A stretch of DNA of 64,000 nucleotides from Flavobacteriales bacterium (GTDB lineage: Bacteria; Bacteroidota; Bacteroidia; Flavobacteriales_D; Sanyastnellaceae): assembly GCA_002863125.1 (NCBI GenBank), contig PKEB01000028.1, positions 1-64,000 on the forward strand. Reading direction: 5' to 3'. Under the pieces are notes generated by a model. That model saw only the letters and a list, made by a program, of their open reading frames with translations, made no database searches and had not been told where the DNA came from. Shown piece after piece: positions 44,645 to 53,173 of this stretch (position 1 is the stretch's first letter; each line of letters starts with the position of its first letter). Position numbers and translations under genes: made by a program.

Positions 44645-45016
44645 ATGAGTAACCTTTCGTTGGCACAACACCCTCCCTTGCTGAACGCCGTCATCCACGG
44701 CTTGCAGGAAGTGAAAGGAAAAGAGATTACCATTTTGGATTTGCGGGAAATCACCCATGCTGTAGCCGGGTGGTTTGTGGTGGTCCACGGAATGAGCAAA
44801 ACGCAGGTAGAAGCATTGGCGTCTTCCGTGGAAAAGGAGACCGCGACGCAATTGGATGAAAAACCGTGGGGCAAGCAAGGCCTGCGGAATGGCGAATGGG
44901 CCATCCTCGATTACAGTGACATCGTCGTGCACGTGTTTCACGAGGAAGCGCGCCAGCGTTATGCCCTCGAAGAATTGTGGGGAGACGCGAACATTGAGAC
45001 CCTCGAAGAAGTTTGA
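44645..45016 (+). CDS. rsfS: ribosomal silencing factor RsfS (iojap/YbeB)
   Basis: Binds the large ribosomal subunit protein L14 and blocks subunit joining under starvation. A 123-residue protein with ILDLREITHAVAGWFVVVHG, the central GNEKGLRNGEWAILDYSDIV-type block (here GLRNGEWAILDYSDIVVHVF) and the C-terminal YALEELWGDA. It heads the conserved series with ftsH, DUF2007, cdsA and psd; ftsH begins 8 nt after its stop. Confidence 0.95.
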   Translation: MSNLSLAQHPPLLNAVIHGLQEVKGKEITILDLREITHAVAGWFVVVHGMSKTQVEALASSVEKETATQLDEKPWGKQGLRNGEWAILDYSDIVVHVFHEEARQRYALEELWGDANIETLEEV

Positions 45017-45024
45017 GTTAGAGC

Positions 45025-47034
45025 ATGGAAGACCAGAAACGACAACCGTCAAACAGCGGAGGAGGCAACAAGCCCTCCATGAATTTCTATTGGATTTACG
45101 GGGTCATTGGCGTCATGCTATTGGCCATGCTCATGCTCAATACCAGCGAGGGTGGCCGGGAGATCCAGTGGTCGGAATTCAAGCAAAAAATTGAAGACGG
45201 GCAGGTGAAGCGCCTGGTCTTTGATGGGCAGCGCGCCAGCGTTTACCTCAAAGACGAAGTGCGCCAGTCGTTGGAAGAAGGGCAAGAGGAAGAAGGCTTG
45301 CTAAAAACCGTGTACCAGGGAGCTGACTACTGGTTGAACGTTCCTGCGGGAGACGCGTACCTCGAAGACCTGAAGACCATGTCCGAGTCGTACGACTTCA
45401 CCTATGTCTACGAGCCGGTCAACGAGTGGGGACAGCAAATGCTGACGTACGTCGTTTTCTTCGCGCTGATGATTGGGGTGTGGGTCCTGTTGATGCGGCG
45501 CCTCGGCGGCGGCGGCGGCGGTGGTGGCCAAATCTTCAACATTGGCAAATCCAAGGCGCAGTTGTTTGAGAAAGGCAAAGGCACGGATGTCAACTTCGGC
45601 GACGTGGCCGGATTGGACGGAGCCAAAGAAGAGCTCGAAGAAATTGTGGCCTTCCTCAAGGCACCGGAAAAGTACACCAACCTCGGCGCCAAGATTCCCA
45701 AGGGCGCGTTGCTTGTGGGCCCTCCCGGTACCGGTAAAACGTTGCTTGCGAAGGCCGTTGCCGGCGAGGCGCAGGTGCCGTTTTTCTCGTTGAGCGGATC
45801 GGATTTCGTCGAAATGTTCGTCGGGGTCGGCGCGTCACGGGTGCGCGATTTGTTCAAGCAAGCGAAGGAGAAGGCGCCCGCCATTGTTTTCATTGATGAG
45901 ATCGATGCCATTGGCCGGGCCCGCGGGAAGAACGCGAGCATGGGGTCAAACGACGAACGGGAAAACACCCTCAACCAGCTCCTCACCGAGATGGACGGCT
46001 TCGGCACCAACAGCGGTGTCATCATCCTCGCGGCGACCAACCGTGCGGATATTTTGGATAAGGCCCTCATGCGTGCCGGACGTTTTGACCGCCAGATTTA
46101 CGTGGACATGCCGGACCTGACCGAGCGCAGGGCCATTTTTGAAGTGCATTTGCGCCCCATCAAAGTGGACGACAGCATCGATGTGGATTTCCTCTCGCGC
46201 CAAACCCCGGGTTTCAGTGGGGCGGACATTGCCAATGTGTGCAATGAAGCGGCACTGTATGCGGCACGGAAGGGCCGTGATCAGGTGATTCACCAGGACT
46301 TTTTGGATGCGGTGGACCGCATCATCGGCGGCTTGGAGAAGCGCACCAAGATCATCTCGGACGAAGAAAAGCGCACCATTGCCTTCCACGAAGCCGGCCA
46401 CGCCGTGGTCAGTTGGCTGGTCGAATTCGCCTCTCCGTTGGTCAAAGTGAGCATTGTTCCACGTGGGCAGTCGCTTGGTGCAGCCTGGTATTTGCCGGAA
46501 GAGCGCCAAATCACCACCACGGAGCAAATGCTCGATGAGATGTGTGCGGCACTGGGCGGGCGCGCGGCAGAAGATTTGGTCTTCAACAAAATTTCGACGG
46601 GCGCGTTGAGTGACCTCGAAAAGGTGACCAAGCAAGCCTACGCCATGGTATCGATCTACGGCCTGAACGAACGCATTGGCAACCGCAGCTACTACGATAG
46701 CCGGGGCGATCAGATGTTCACCAAGCCGTATTCCGAAGAGACCTCGCGCATCATCGACGAGGAGGTAGGCAAAATCATCGACGGTGCCTACAACCGAGCC
46801 AAGGAAATCCTCCAGTCCAATTTTGACAAACTCAGCGCGTTGGCCGATTCCCTGTTGACCAACGAAGTCATTTTCCGGGAAGACGTAGAACGCATCCTCG
46901 GTGCACGCCCATTCCAGAAGCCGGAAACGGCGCTTCAGAGTCCGGAGGCCGCCGCTGCTCCCGAAGCGGAAAAGACGTCGGCGGAAGACCCCGGAGACGC
47001 CCCCGATAGCGCTCCTGAAAGCGCGGCCGAATGA
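45025..47034 (+). CDS. ftsH: ATP-dependent zinc metalloprotease FtsH
   Basis: Membrane-bound AAA protease that degrades unstable and membrane proteins. Two membrane spans (about residues 23-40 and 133-153) flank a periplasmic domain; a run of eight glycines follows the second. Walker A GPPGTGKT lies near 232-239, Walker [10 protein letters not shown] near 287, and the zinc site HEAGH near 455. 669 residues is normal. The C-terminal tail is Ala/Glu/Pro-rich. The DUF2007 gene starts in an ATGA overlap with its stop. Confidence 0.97.
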   Translation: MEDQKRQPSNSGGGNKPSMNFYWIYGVIGVMLLAMLMLNTSEGGREIQWSEFKQKIEDGQVKRLVFDGQRASVYLKDEVRQSLEEGQEEEGLLKTVYQGADYWLNVPAGDAYLEDLKTMSESYDFTYVYEPVNEWGQQMLTYVVFFALMIGVWVLLMRRLGGGGGGGGQIFNIGKSKAQLFEKGKGTDVNFGDVAGLDGAKEELEEIVAFLKAPEKYTNLGAKIPKGALLVGPPGTGKTLLAKAVAGEAQVPFFSLSGSDFVEMFVGVGASRVRDLFKQAKEKAPAIVFIDEIDAIGRARGKNASMGSNDERENTLNQLLTEMDGFGTNSGVIILAATNRADILDKALMRAGRFDRQIYVDMPDLTERRAIFEVHLRPIKVDDSIDVDFLSRQTPGFSGADIANVCNEAALYAARKGRDQVIHQDFLDAVDRIIGGLEKRTKIISDEEKRTIAFHEAGHAVVSWLVEFASPLVKVSIVPRGQSLGAAWYLPEERQITTTEQMLDEMCAALGGRAAEDLVFNKISTGALSDLEKVTKQAYAMVSIYGLNERIGNRSYYDSRGDQMFTKPYSEETSRIIDEEVGKIIDGAYNRAKEILQSNFDKLSALADSLLTNEVIFREDVERILGARPFQKPETALQSPEAAAAPEAEKTSAEDPGDAPDSAPESAAE

Positions 47035-47243
47035 ATGGCTGGACGGTCGTCTACTCCGACGGTTTTCCCCCTGCGGTTGAACTGCGCCGAGCGGTGCTGG
47101 AAGAGCATGGCATCCCTGCCGTTGTCTTGAACAAACGCGACAGCAGTTACCTGTTTGGTTTTGTGGAGTTGCTCGTTCAGGAAGAGGATGCTGCCCGCGC
47201 CGAATCGCTGATTGCTGGTGCATCCCTCGGTTCGGATTCGTAA
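47031..47243 (+). CDS. DUF2007 (putative signal-transducing) small protein
   Basis: A 70-residue protein with VVYSDGFPPAVELRRAVLEE and VVLNKRDSSYLFGFVELLV, matching DUF2007, a small fold of the PII/ACT-like type. Function is not known. Its conserved place between ftsH and cdsA, with the four-base overlap to ftsH, suggests a role coupled to membrane quality control or lipid synthesis. A TAACATTG box over its stop could add transcription of cdsA. Confidence 0.85.
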   Translation: MNGWTVVYSDGFPPAVELRRAVLEEHGIPAVVLNKRDSSYLFGFVELLVQEEDAARAESLIAGASLGSDS

Positions 47244-47252
47244 CATTGTGCC

Positions 47253-47903
47253 ATGAATGAGACCCTCGTTCGCAGCCTCTCCGGCGCCGTATTTGGTGCG
47301 CTGGTGATTGGGCTGGTGTACTACAGCCCTTGGACCAACGCGTTGCTGTGGGCCTTCGTGTCCATCATGGCGGTGCGTGAATTCAAAATGGGGTCGAGGC
47401 GCACGTCGCTCGCCACGTTCTGGGGCTTTGCAGCGTTAGTGGCGTTGTGGATGTGCATCGTGATTGGGCTGCCTTGGCAAAATTCCGGTGCGTACGAGCC
47501 TTCGGTTTTATTGAGCCTTGTTTTCACGATTTGGGCGGCAGACTCGGGCGCGTATTTCGTCGGCAAACCGTTGGGCAGGCACAAGCTCATGCCCAGCGTT
47601 TCGCCGGGTAAGTCGTGGGAAGGCCTGATCGGCGGTGCAGCCTGGGCGGCTGTAGTGGCGTATTTCCTGTGGGGCGCAGCATTGCTCTGGGTGGGGCCGT
47701 TGATCGCCGTGCTTGGCACTGCGGGAGATCTCTTGGAAAGCAGCTGGAAACGCCGCAACGGCCTCAAGGATTCCGGGGCGATTATGCCGGGCCACGGCGG
47801 CGTGATGGACCGGTTTGACGGTTTTGTATTGACGGCGCCGGTGTACTTCGTCCTGTTATCTTTGCTGCCTTTCGAATTTGCATTGAAAGCCATTTTGCCA
47901 TGA
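47253..47903 (+). CDS. cdsA: phosphatidate cytidylyltransferase
   Basis: Inner-membrane enzyme that makes CDP-diacylglycerol from phosphatidate and CTP. It has about six hydrophobic spans and the family motif near the C-terminus, SSWKRRNGLKDSGAIMPGHGG, then DRFDG. 216 residues is on the short side, with fewer spans than the E. coli enzyme. It overlaps psd by four bases (ATGA), so the CDP-DAG and PE steps are coupled. Confidence 0.93.
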   Translation: MNETLVRSLSGAVFGALVIGLVYYSPWTNALLWAFVSIMAVREFKMGSRRTSLATFWGFAALVALWMCIVIGLPWQNSGAYEPSVLLSLVFTIWAADSGAYFVGKPLGRHKLMPSVSPGKSWEGLIGGAAWAAVVAYFLWGAALLWVGPLIAVLGTAGDLLESSWKRRNGLKDSGAIMPGHGGVMDRFDGFVLTAPVYFVLLSLLPFEFALKAILP

Positions 47904-48559
47904 CGTTTCACAGAGAAGGCGTTGCCACGTTGGTCCTTGTTTTGGTGCTCGGTTCAGGCCTTGTTGCGGCCGCACACACGTGGTTGCCGGAATGGGCCTT
48001 TTACCTCGTTTGTGTGGGGGTAACCGTGGTGCTCGCCTTGGTGGTGAACTTTTTTCGCATGCCCACGCGGCAAATTGGAACCCTGGATCCACAGGAAATC
48101 CTCGCGCCCAGCGACGGCAAGGTTGTTGTCATCGAAAAAGTGCACGAGCCGGAGTGGTTCAACGACGAGCGCATTCAAGTGAGCATCTTCATGAGCCCGT
48201 TGAATGTGCATGCACAATGGTCGCCCATCGCCGGAACCGTCAAAACTGCACGCTACCACCCCGGGAAGTACCTCGTGGCTTGGCACCCAAAGAGCAGCAC
48301 CGAAAACGAACGCACCACGCATGTCATTGAAGGGGAGCGGGGCACTGTGTTGTTCCGTCAAATTGCCGGCGCCGTGGCCCGGCGCATTTGCCACTACATG
48401 AATGAAGGTCAAATCCTCGCCCAGGGGGATGAGGTGGGTTTCATCAAATTCGGTTCCCGCATCGACGTGTTCCTGCCTGTTGGAAGCGAAATCTGCGTGG
48501 AATTGGAAGAGGCAGTGACGGGACGTGAGACGGTACTGGCGCGTTTCCCGAACGCCTGA
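47900..48559 (+). CDS. psd: phosphatidylserine decarboxylase family protein
   Basis: Forms phosphatidylethanolamine from phosphatidylserine. A 219-residue proenzyme of the short Bacteroidota type. Two hydrophobic segments at the N-terminus, PSDGKVVVIEK and the block FMSPLNVHAQWSPI are present. The self-cleavage site lies in FIKFGSRIDVF (Gly-Ser), where the pyruvoyl prosthetic group is formed. Upstream cdsA supplies its pathway precursor; no phosphatidylserine synthase gene is visible here. Confidence 0.92.
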   Translation: MTFHREGVATLVLVLVLGSGLVAAAHTWLPEWAFYLVCVGVTVVLALVVNFFRMPTRQIGTLDPQEILAPSDGKVVVIEKVHEPEWFNDERIQVSIFMSPLNVHAQWSPIAGTVKTARYHPGKYLVAWHPKSSTENERTTHVIEGERGTVLFRQIAGAVARRICHYMNEGQILAQGDEVGFIKFGSRIDVFLPVGSEICVELEEAVTGRETVLARFPNA

Positions 48560-48631
48560 CCACAAGTATTGGCGTAAGAATTGGACATTTTGGGTTCTTT
48601 GGGGTACTTTTTCGCCTCAAAACCAACCCAA

Positions 48632-50554
48632 ATGAAGCATTTTACCCTCGTTTTCTTGATGGTGGGAGCAATCGCCCTCACTGGATTTGCACAATCCCTA
48701 CAATCCGGAGGCCAATCCCTGTTGGAAGATGTGCCCCAGCTCACGCCAGCACTGCGTGTGGCCGCGTCCATGCCAACCCATGCGATTGCCGACTTCTCGG
48801 ACCGTCCGCAGCAACCGTTGCAGGGCCAATCGGACACGGACATCGAACACGTCCAAAACCGCGACCTGGTCATTCAGCGTCAAGTCATCGGCTACACCCA
48901 ATACGACCTTCAGTCAAACGCGGCCATTGATGACCGCATGGCCGGTGGAGCAGATGCGGTCTCTGCCGCTTGGACCATGAGCCTTGAATTGACCCCATTC
49001 AGCGACCGTGGAACTGGTTACAACTTCTACGACGGCACCGCTTGGGGCGAAATCGCCTACGAACGTGTGGAGTCCGTCCGCATCGGATGGCCGTCCATCG
49101 TGCATACCGCGAGTGGTCGTGAGGTGATTGTCAGCCACCCCGGCATCGATACACCGCTCCACATGGCGTGGCGTGACGCCGGTGCTGGTGCTTGGAGCGA
49201 AGCCTCCATTCCCAGCGACCTCGCTGTAGGTAAGTTGTGGCCCCGTATGGCGGCCGGCGGTGAGGACGGCAACAGCTTGCACGTCATTTGCGTTACGACC
49301 CCAACGGCCAATGGCGGTTTGGTTCACAACGGCCAAGACGGTGCGATGCTCTACTACCGTTCGCAAGACGGCGGAGACACCTGGGACGTCATCGACTACA
49401 GCTTTGCTGATCTGGATAGTTCCAACTTTGCGGCCTTCAGCGGCGATACCTACGCGATCCACGCCCGTGGCAATACCGTAGCGTTTGCCGCATTCAATGA
49501 TTTTGCGGATTCCTTTGTCATGATTTCCCAAGACAACGGCGACACGTGGGAAAAGCAGCTGTTGATCGACTTCCCCGTCGACCTGTACGTTGCCGACATG
49601 GGATTGCCAGAAGGCGAGGAATTCGCTGAGGACTACAACGGAGACGGCCTCTTCCAAGAGTACTTCAACACCGACGGCGCCGGCGACGTCCACATCGATA
49701 CGTACGGCCAGGTGCACGTTTCTTACGGCAGCATGTACTACATGGACGCGGACACCATTGACGGTACCACGAGCTACTTCCCAGGAACCAACGGATTGGC
49801 GTACTGGAACGAATCCATGGGGGCGGACAGCGCTCAAATCATCGGCTACTCGTTCGACTACGACGAGAGCGGAACATTGGACTTTGACGAAATCGCATTG
49901 TACTACGTCGGTTGCGCAGGGTTCCCATCGATTGGATCAGACGCCGCCGGCAACCTGTACGTCACATACTCGGCCATCATGGAAAGCTTCTCCACCGGTG
50001 CGCAGAACTACCGCCACCAATTCTTGGTGCATTCCACCGATGGCGGCATGACGTGGAACGCCGACGAAGCCTGTGATTTGACTCCGGACGAAGATTTCGA
50101 CGGCTACGAAGCGGTATTCGGATCCATCGCACCGGACGTCGTCAACGGCCAGTTGGAGATCATTTACCAGCGCGATTTTGAGCCTGGTTTGCACGTCCGT
50201 GGTGACGAAGATCCAGCAGACATCAATGACATCGTTCACTTGCGCGTTCCGGTTGAGGATTTGGGCGACTGCATCGAATTGGAATACGAAGATTGGGTAG
50301 GCGTTGCCGAGCCCATCGATTTGAACGACATCGCATTGTATCCCAACCCTGCAGACGACCAGGTGGAATTGGTCATCAACCGCCCGGGCGCGCACCAGAT
50401 TGATGTGTGGAGCATGACCGGGAAGCGCGTTTTCTCCATGCAGACGTCTGCATTGGTGGAGCGCATCGAGACCAGCGACTGGGCACCGGGCATCTACTTG
50501 GTGAACATCGCCCAGGGCGATCACCAAGCCGTGGTGCGTTTGGCAATCCAATAA
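48632..50554 (+). CDS. T9SS-exported BNR/sialidase-like repeat protein
   Basis: A 640-residue exported protein with a signal peptide (LVFLMVGAIALTGFAQS). The middle has repeats of the Asp-box kind (SQDNGDTWEKQ, DGGDTWDVI, TDGGMTWNAD), which form blades of a beta-propeller. The last ~80 residues are a T9SS type A sorting domain (ALYPNPADDQVELVINRP, then WSMTGKRV, then APGIYLVNI). It is therefore secreted across the outer membrane by the type IX system. Enzymatic activity is not evident. A strong terminator follows. Confidence 0.88.
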   Translation: MKHFTLVFLMVGAIALTGFAQSLQSGGQSLLEDVPQLTPALRVAASMPTHAIADFSDRPQQPLQGQSDTDIEHVQNRDLVIQRQVIGYTQYDLQSNAAIDDRMAGGADAVSAAWTMSLELTPFSDRGTGYNFYDGTAWGEIAYERVESVRIGWPSIVHTASGREVIVSHPGIDTPLHMAWRDAGAGAWSEASIPSDLAVGKLWPRMAAGGEDGNSLHVICVTTPTANGGLVHNGQDGAMLYYRSQDGGDTWDVIDYSFADLDSSNFAAFSGDTYAIHARGNTVAFAAFNDFADSFVMISQDNGDTWEKQLLIDFPVDLYVADMGLPEGEEFAEDYNGDGLFQEYFNTDGAGDVHIDTYGQVHVSYGSMYYMDADTIDGTTSYFPGTNGLAYWNESMGADSAQIIGYSFDYDESGTLDFDEIALYYVGCAGFPSIGSDAAGNLYVTYSAIMESFSTGAQNYRHQFLVHSTDGGMTWNADEACDLTPDEDFDGYEAVFGSIAPDVVNGQLEIIYQRDFEPGLHVRGDEDPADINDIVHLRVPVEDLGDCIELEYEDWVGVAEPIDLNDIALYPNPADDQVELVINRPGAHQIDVWSMTGKRVFSMQTSALVERIETSDWAPGIYLVNIAQGDHQAVVRLAIQ

Positions 50555-50573
50555 AGCAAAGAGCATTTGATAG

Positions 50574-50609
50574 AAAGTCCCTTGCCCATCGGGTGAGGGA
50601 CTTTTTTTG
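50574..50609 (+). terminator. intrinsic terminator after the T9SS protein
   Basis: AAAGTCCCT (50574-50582) pairs with AGGGACTTT (50596-50604), followed by a T run; the inner part adds a small CCC/GGG stem. Confidence 0.85.
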
Positions 50610-50626
50610 TACCCGATTTCGGATGC

Positions 50627-50634
50627 TATTTTCG
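50627..50634 (+). promoter_or_regulatory. -7-like box TATTTTCG, 4 nt before the cinA start
   Basis: TATTTTCG, then CGGC, then the ATG at 50639. A TTTG lies 17 nt upstream of the box (ending 50609), at the expected -33 distance, and forms the T tail of the preceding terminator. Confidence 0.55.
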
Positions 50635-50638
50635 CGGC

Positions 50639-51904
50639 ATGCTAGCAGAAATGATCACGGTGGGTGACGAGTTGTTGTTGGGCCAGACGGTGGATACGAA
50701 TTCCGCTTGGATGGGGGAGGTGTTCGCGACGCATGGCATCGCGTTGCATCGGATTACGTCGATTTCGGATGACGCAGAAGAAATTGTGGCCGCCTTGGAT
50801 GAGGCGCGTGCGCGCGTGGACTTGGTTTTGATGACGGGCGGTTTGGGGCCGACGCGGGATGACATTACCAAGCAGACGCTGGCGAATTACTTCGGGATGG
50901 AACTGCGGATGAACGAGGAGGTGCTGCAGCGTATTTCAGCTTGGTTCCACGGCCGTGGCTTGCCCATGCTTCCGGTGAATGAAGCCCAAGCGATGCTGCC
51001 AGACGGGTGCACGGTCCTGCCCAATCCGCGGGGTACGGCGATGGGCATGTGGTTTGATGCTCCGCAGGATGGTCGATCGCAGGTGGTGATCAGTATGCCC
51101 GGGGTGCCCTACGAAATGAAAGGGCTGGTGGAAGAGGAGGTGCTCCCGCGGGTGCTGTCCAAATGGGATCTTCCCACCCGGTACCACCGCACGGTGCTCA
51201 CGCAGGGCATTGGTGAGAGCTATTTGAGCAAAATCGTACACGAGTGGGAAGAGGATTTGGCGCAAAACGGGGTGAGCATTGCCTATTTGCCTGCACCGGG
51301 TCAGGTTCGGGTGCGGCTCTCGGCGGTTTCAACCGATGAAGGAGCCGCCCAACGGCGGGTGGACGCCGCGATGGAGGCGTTTTTAAACCTGGCTGGAGAG
51401 CACGTGGTGGCCGATGGGGATACCTCGGTGGCGGCGGCGTTGGTTGAATTGCTGACGCAACGGGGAGAGACGCTGACGACTGCGGAATCGTGCACCGGAG
51501 GCGCCATGGCTGCTGCCGTGACGTCAGTGGCCGGTTCGAGTGCGGTGTTTGAGGGCGCCGTGGTGGCGTATGCCAATGCTGTCAAGGTCAATGTCCTCGG
51601 CGTGGATGCATCGGACATCCAACGGCACGGCGCCGTCAGTGAATCGGTGGTGACAGCGATGGCCGAGGGTGCCCGCGAACGCATGGGAACCACGTACGCC
51701 CTCGCGGCGTCGGGAATCGCCGGTCCCGGCGGTGGCACGCCCGACAAACCGGTGGGCACCATCTGGATTGCCTTGGCCACGCCGGAAGGGACCGAAGCGC
51801 GTTGCTTGAAACTCGGCCGCCACCGCGGTCGCAACGTCCAACGCACGGTGCTGGAGTGTTTGGCCTGGGTGCTCCGCACAGCGCGCTCCCGAAACACGCA
51901 TTAA
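50639..51904 (+). CDS. cinA: CinA family protein: competence/damage-inducible and nicotinamide-nucleotide amidohydrolase domains
   Basis: A 421-residue two-domain protein. The N-terminal MoCF-like domain (residues 1 to about 170) has ITVGDELLLGQTVDTNSAWM and LVLMTGGLGPTRDDITKQ. The C-terminal PncC-like domain (from about 260) has TTAESCTGGAMAAAVTSVAGSS and ASGIAGPGGGTPDKPVGTIWIA. The C-domain hydrolyses nicotinamide mononucleotide to salvage NAD. The order is the standard one. The promoter box is unusually close to the ATG. Confidence 0.95.
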   Translation: MLAEMITVGDELLLGQTVDTNSAWMGEVFATHGIALHRITSISDDAEEIVAALDEARARVDLVLMTGGLGPTRDDITKQTLANYFGMELRMNEEVLQRISAWFHGRGLPMLPVNEAQAMLPDGCTVLPNPRGTAMGMWFDAPQDGRSQVVISMPGVPYEMKGLVEEEVLPRVLSKWDLPTRYHRTVLTQGIGESYLSKIVHEWEEDLAQNGVSIAYLPAPGQVRVRLSAVSTDEGAAQRRVDAAMEAFLNLAGEHVVADGDTSVAAALVELLTQRGETLTTAESCTGGAMAAAVTSVAGSSAVFEGAVVAYANAVKVNVLGVDASDIQRHGAVSESVVTAMAEGARERMGTTYALAASGIAGPGGGTPDKPVGTIWIALATPEGTEARCLKLGRHRGRNVQRTVLECLAWVLRTARSRNTH

Positions 51905-51918
51905 GTTGGGTGGCGGTG

Positions 51919-51949
51919 TTGGAATCAAGGGATTTCTTTCGTTTCTTTG
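51919..51949 (+). promoter_or_regulatory. promoter of rpmB: TTG, 20 nt, TTTCTTTG
   Basis: TTG (51919-51921) and TTTCTTTG (51942-51949), separated by 20 nt, fit the Bacteroidota -33/-7 layout with one mismatch. The rpmB ATG is 21 nt further on. Confidence 0.5.
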
Positions 51950-51970
51950 CCGTGCGAAAAAAGCTAAGCT

Positions 51971-52213
51971 ATGAGCCGCGTATGTCAACTAACTGGTAAG
52001 AAAGTCATGGTCGGAAACAACGTTTCCCACTCGAAGCGTCGCACCAAGCGCACATTCTACCCCAACTTGCAGAAGAAGCGTTTCTACAACGCCGAAGACG
52101 GATCGTATGTTACGTTGCGTGTTTCGACGTCTGCTATGCGCACAATCAATAAGATTGGCTTGAAGGCCGCGATTGCACAGGCCAAGGAAAAAGGAACTTG
52201 GGTCGAAGCCTGA
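51971..52213 (+). CDS. rpmB: 50S ribosomal protein L28
   Basis: An 80-residue basic ribosomal protein. It matches L28 throughout: [20 protein letters not shown], then [13 protein letters not shown], then [14 protein letters not shown]. In many Bacteroidota it is followed by rpmG and a small DUF4295 gene. Here a 13-bp perfect terminator stem comes right after, and the next gene on this strand is not ribosomal. Confidence 0.97.
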   Translation: MSRVCQLTGKKVMVGNNVSHSKRRTKRTFYPNLQKKRFYNAEDGSYVTLRVSTSAMRTINKIGLKAAIAQAKEKGTWVEA

Positions 52214-52233
52214 TTGCATCAGCTTCACCAACG

Positions 52234-52263
52234 AAAAAACCCCGCCACTCGGCGGGGTTTTTT
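52234..52263 (+). terminator. strong intrinsic terminator after rpmB
   Basis: AAAAAACCCCGCC (52234-52246) pairs perfectly with GGCGGGGTTTTTT (52251-52263) around the loop ACTC. The symmetry means it can also stop leftward transcription from the SPFH gene, whose stop is at 52297. Confidence 0.93.
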
Positions 52264-52296
52264 GTTATCGGAACGTGCGATGAATTCGTGCGATGA

Positions 52297-53127
52297 TCAG
52301 TTGTCGCCCAAAATCAACGGCAAGCCGTCTTTGGCAGAACCGATGACCACCACCTTTGTGTTTTGGCTATTGGCCAAAGCGGAGGTCGCTTCGATGCCTT
52401 TCCACTTGAGCAGCTCTTGGCTGATGCCACGGGAAACGATTTCTTGGTAATCGCGGATGCCCTCGGCTTCGATGCGCATGCGCTCGGCTTCTTTGGCGGC
52501 TTTGTCAAGGCGGAATTCGTATTCAAGTGACTCTTGCTCTTGCTGGAGCTTGCGTTCGATGGCTTCTTCCAACTTACGCGGTAGGCGGATGTTGCGAATC
52601 AATACGTCGTTGAGCTGGAGGTAGTTTTCGCCGAGCTTTTCGCGCATGCGCTCATCGATTTCGGATTGGATCTCGTCGCGGCGTGTCGTGTTGAATTCTT
52701 CGGGGAGGTACTTGGCAATGACCTCACGTGAAACCGAGCGCATGGCCGGTACGACCACCTTCTCCTCGTAGTTCTTGCCGCGCTCAATTTCGAGCAGGCC
52801 GAGGTTTTTCAAGTCCGGTTGGTAGAACACGGTCATGTCCATTTCGATTTTCAGGAGGTTGGAGCTGAGCACTTCCAGTTTTTCCTGGCGCTCCTTCTGT
52901 CGGATCTCGTATTCATAGACCTTATTCCACGGGGCCTTGAAGTGGAAGCCGGAATTCATCGGCTGTTCTTCGGGGTCGATGCCGTCTCCGAAGGTGTGGA
53001 AGAGCAGACCGGCGTGTCCGGAAGGAATGGTGACGGTGAGGGATCCCCACAGGATGAGGATGGGACCGAAGGCCAAGGTCAAAATGAGGAGGCGTCGGGT
53101 CAGTTTGGGATTGGGTTGTTGTGCCAT
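52297..53127 (-). CDS. SPFH/prohibitin-family membrane protein
   Basis: A 276-residue protein with an N-terminal membrane span (about residues 11-33) and an SPFH/prohibitin domain. Segments include LLFHTFGDGIDPEEQPMNSG, VPAMRSVSREVIAKYLPEEF and a C-terminal coiled coil rich in Glu/Lys/Arg. Relatives (HflC, prohibitin) form membrane rings and guard FtsH activity; an ftsH gene exists about 6 kb away in this window, a link from family knowledge only. It has its own promoter. Confidence 0.9.
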   Translation of the reverse strand: MAQQPNPKLTRRLLILTLAFGPILILWGSLTVTIPSGHAGLLFHTFGDGIDPEEQPMNSGFHFKAPWNKVYEYEIRQKERQEKLEVLSSNLLKIEMDMTVFYQPDLKNLGLLEIERGKNYEEKVVVPAMRSVSREVIAKYLPEEFNTTRRDEIQSEIDERMREKLGENYLQLNDVLIRNIRLPRKLEEAIERKLQQEQESLEYEFRLDKAAKEAERMRIEAEGIRDYQEIVSRGISQELLKWKGIEATSALANSQNTKVVVIGSAKDGLPLILGDN

Positions 53128-53131
53128 GCCC

Positions 53132-53162
53132 CGAAATTACGCAAGCCCCCGGGAGTGCCCAA
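53132..53162 (-). promoter_or_regulatory. promoter of the SPFH gene: TTG, 20 nt, TAATTTCG
   Basis: On the minus strand TTG (53160-53162), a 20-nt spacer, TAATTTCG (53132-53139), then GGGC and the ATG at 53127. Both elements are at consensus spacing and the box is 4 nt before the start. Of the eight 4-nt cases, this has the best -33. Confidence 0.6.
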
Positions 53163-53173
53163 CCCAAAGGGCG

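Noticed and set aside
45505-45528. GGC/GGT run in ftsH coding for eight glycines
   Set aside because: A glycine linker after the second membrane span is common in FtsH; I do not treat it as a special repeat.
45946-47223. 425-codon frame on the minus strand
   Set aside because: Antisense to ftsH and the DUF2007 gene.
48914-49837. 307-codon frame on the minus strand
   Set aside because: Antisense to the T9SS protein; Val/His/Arg-rich composition is typical of a reverse frame.
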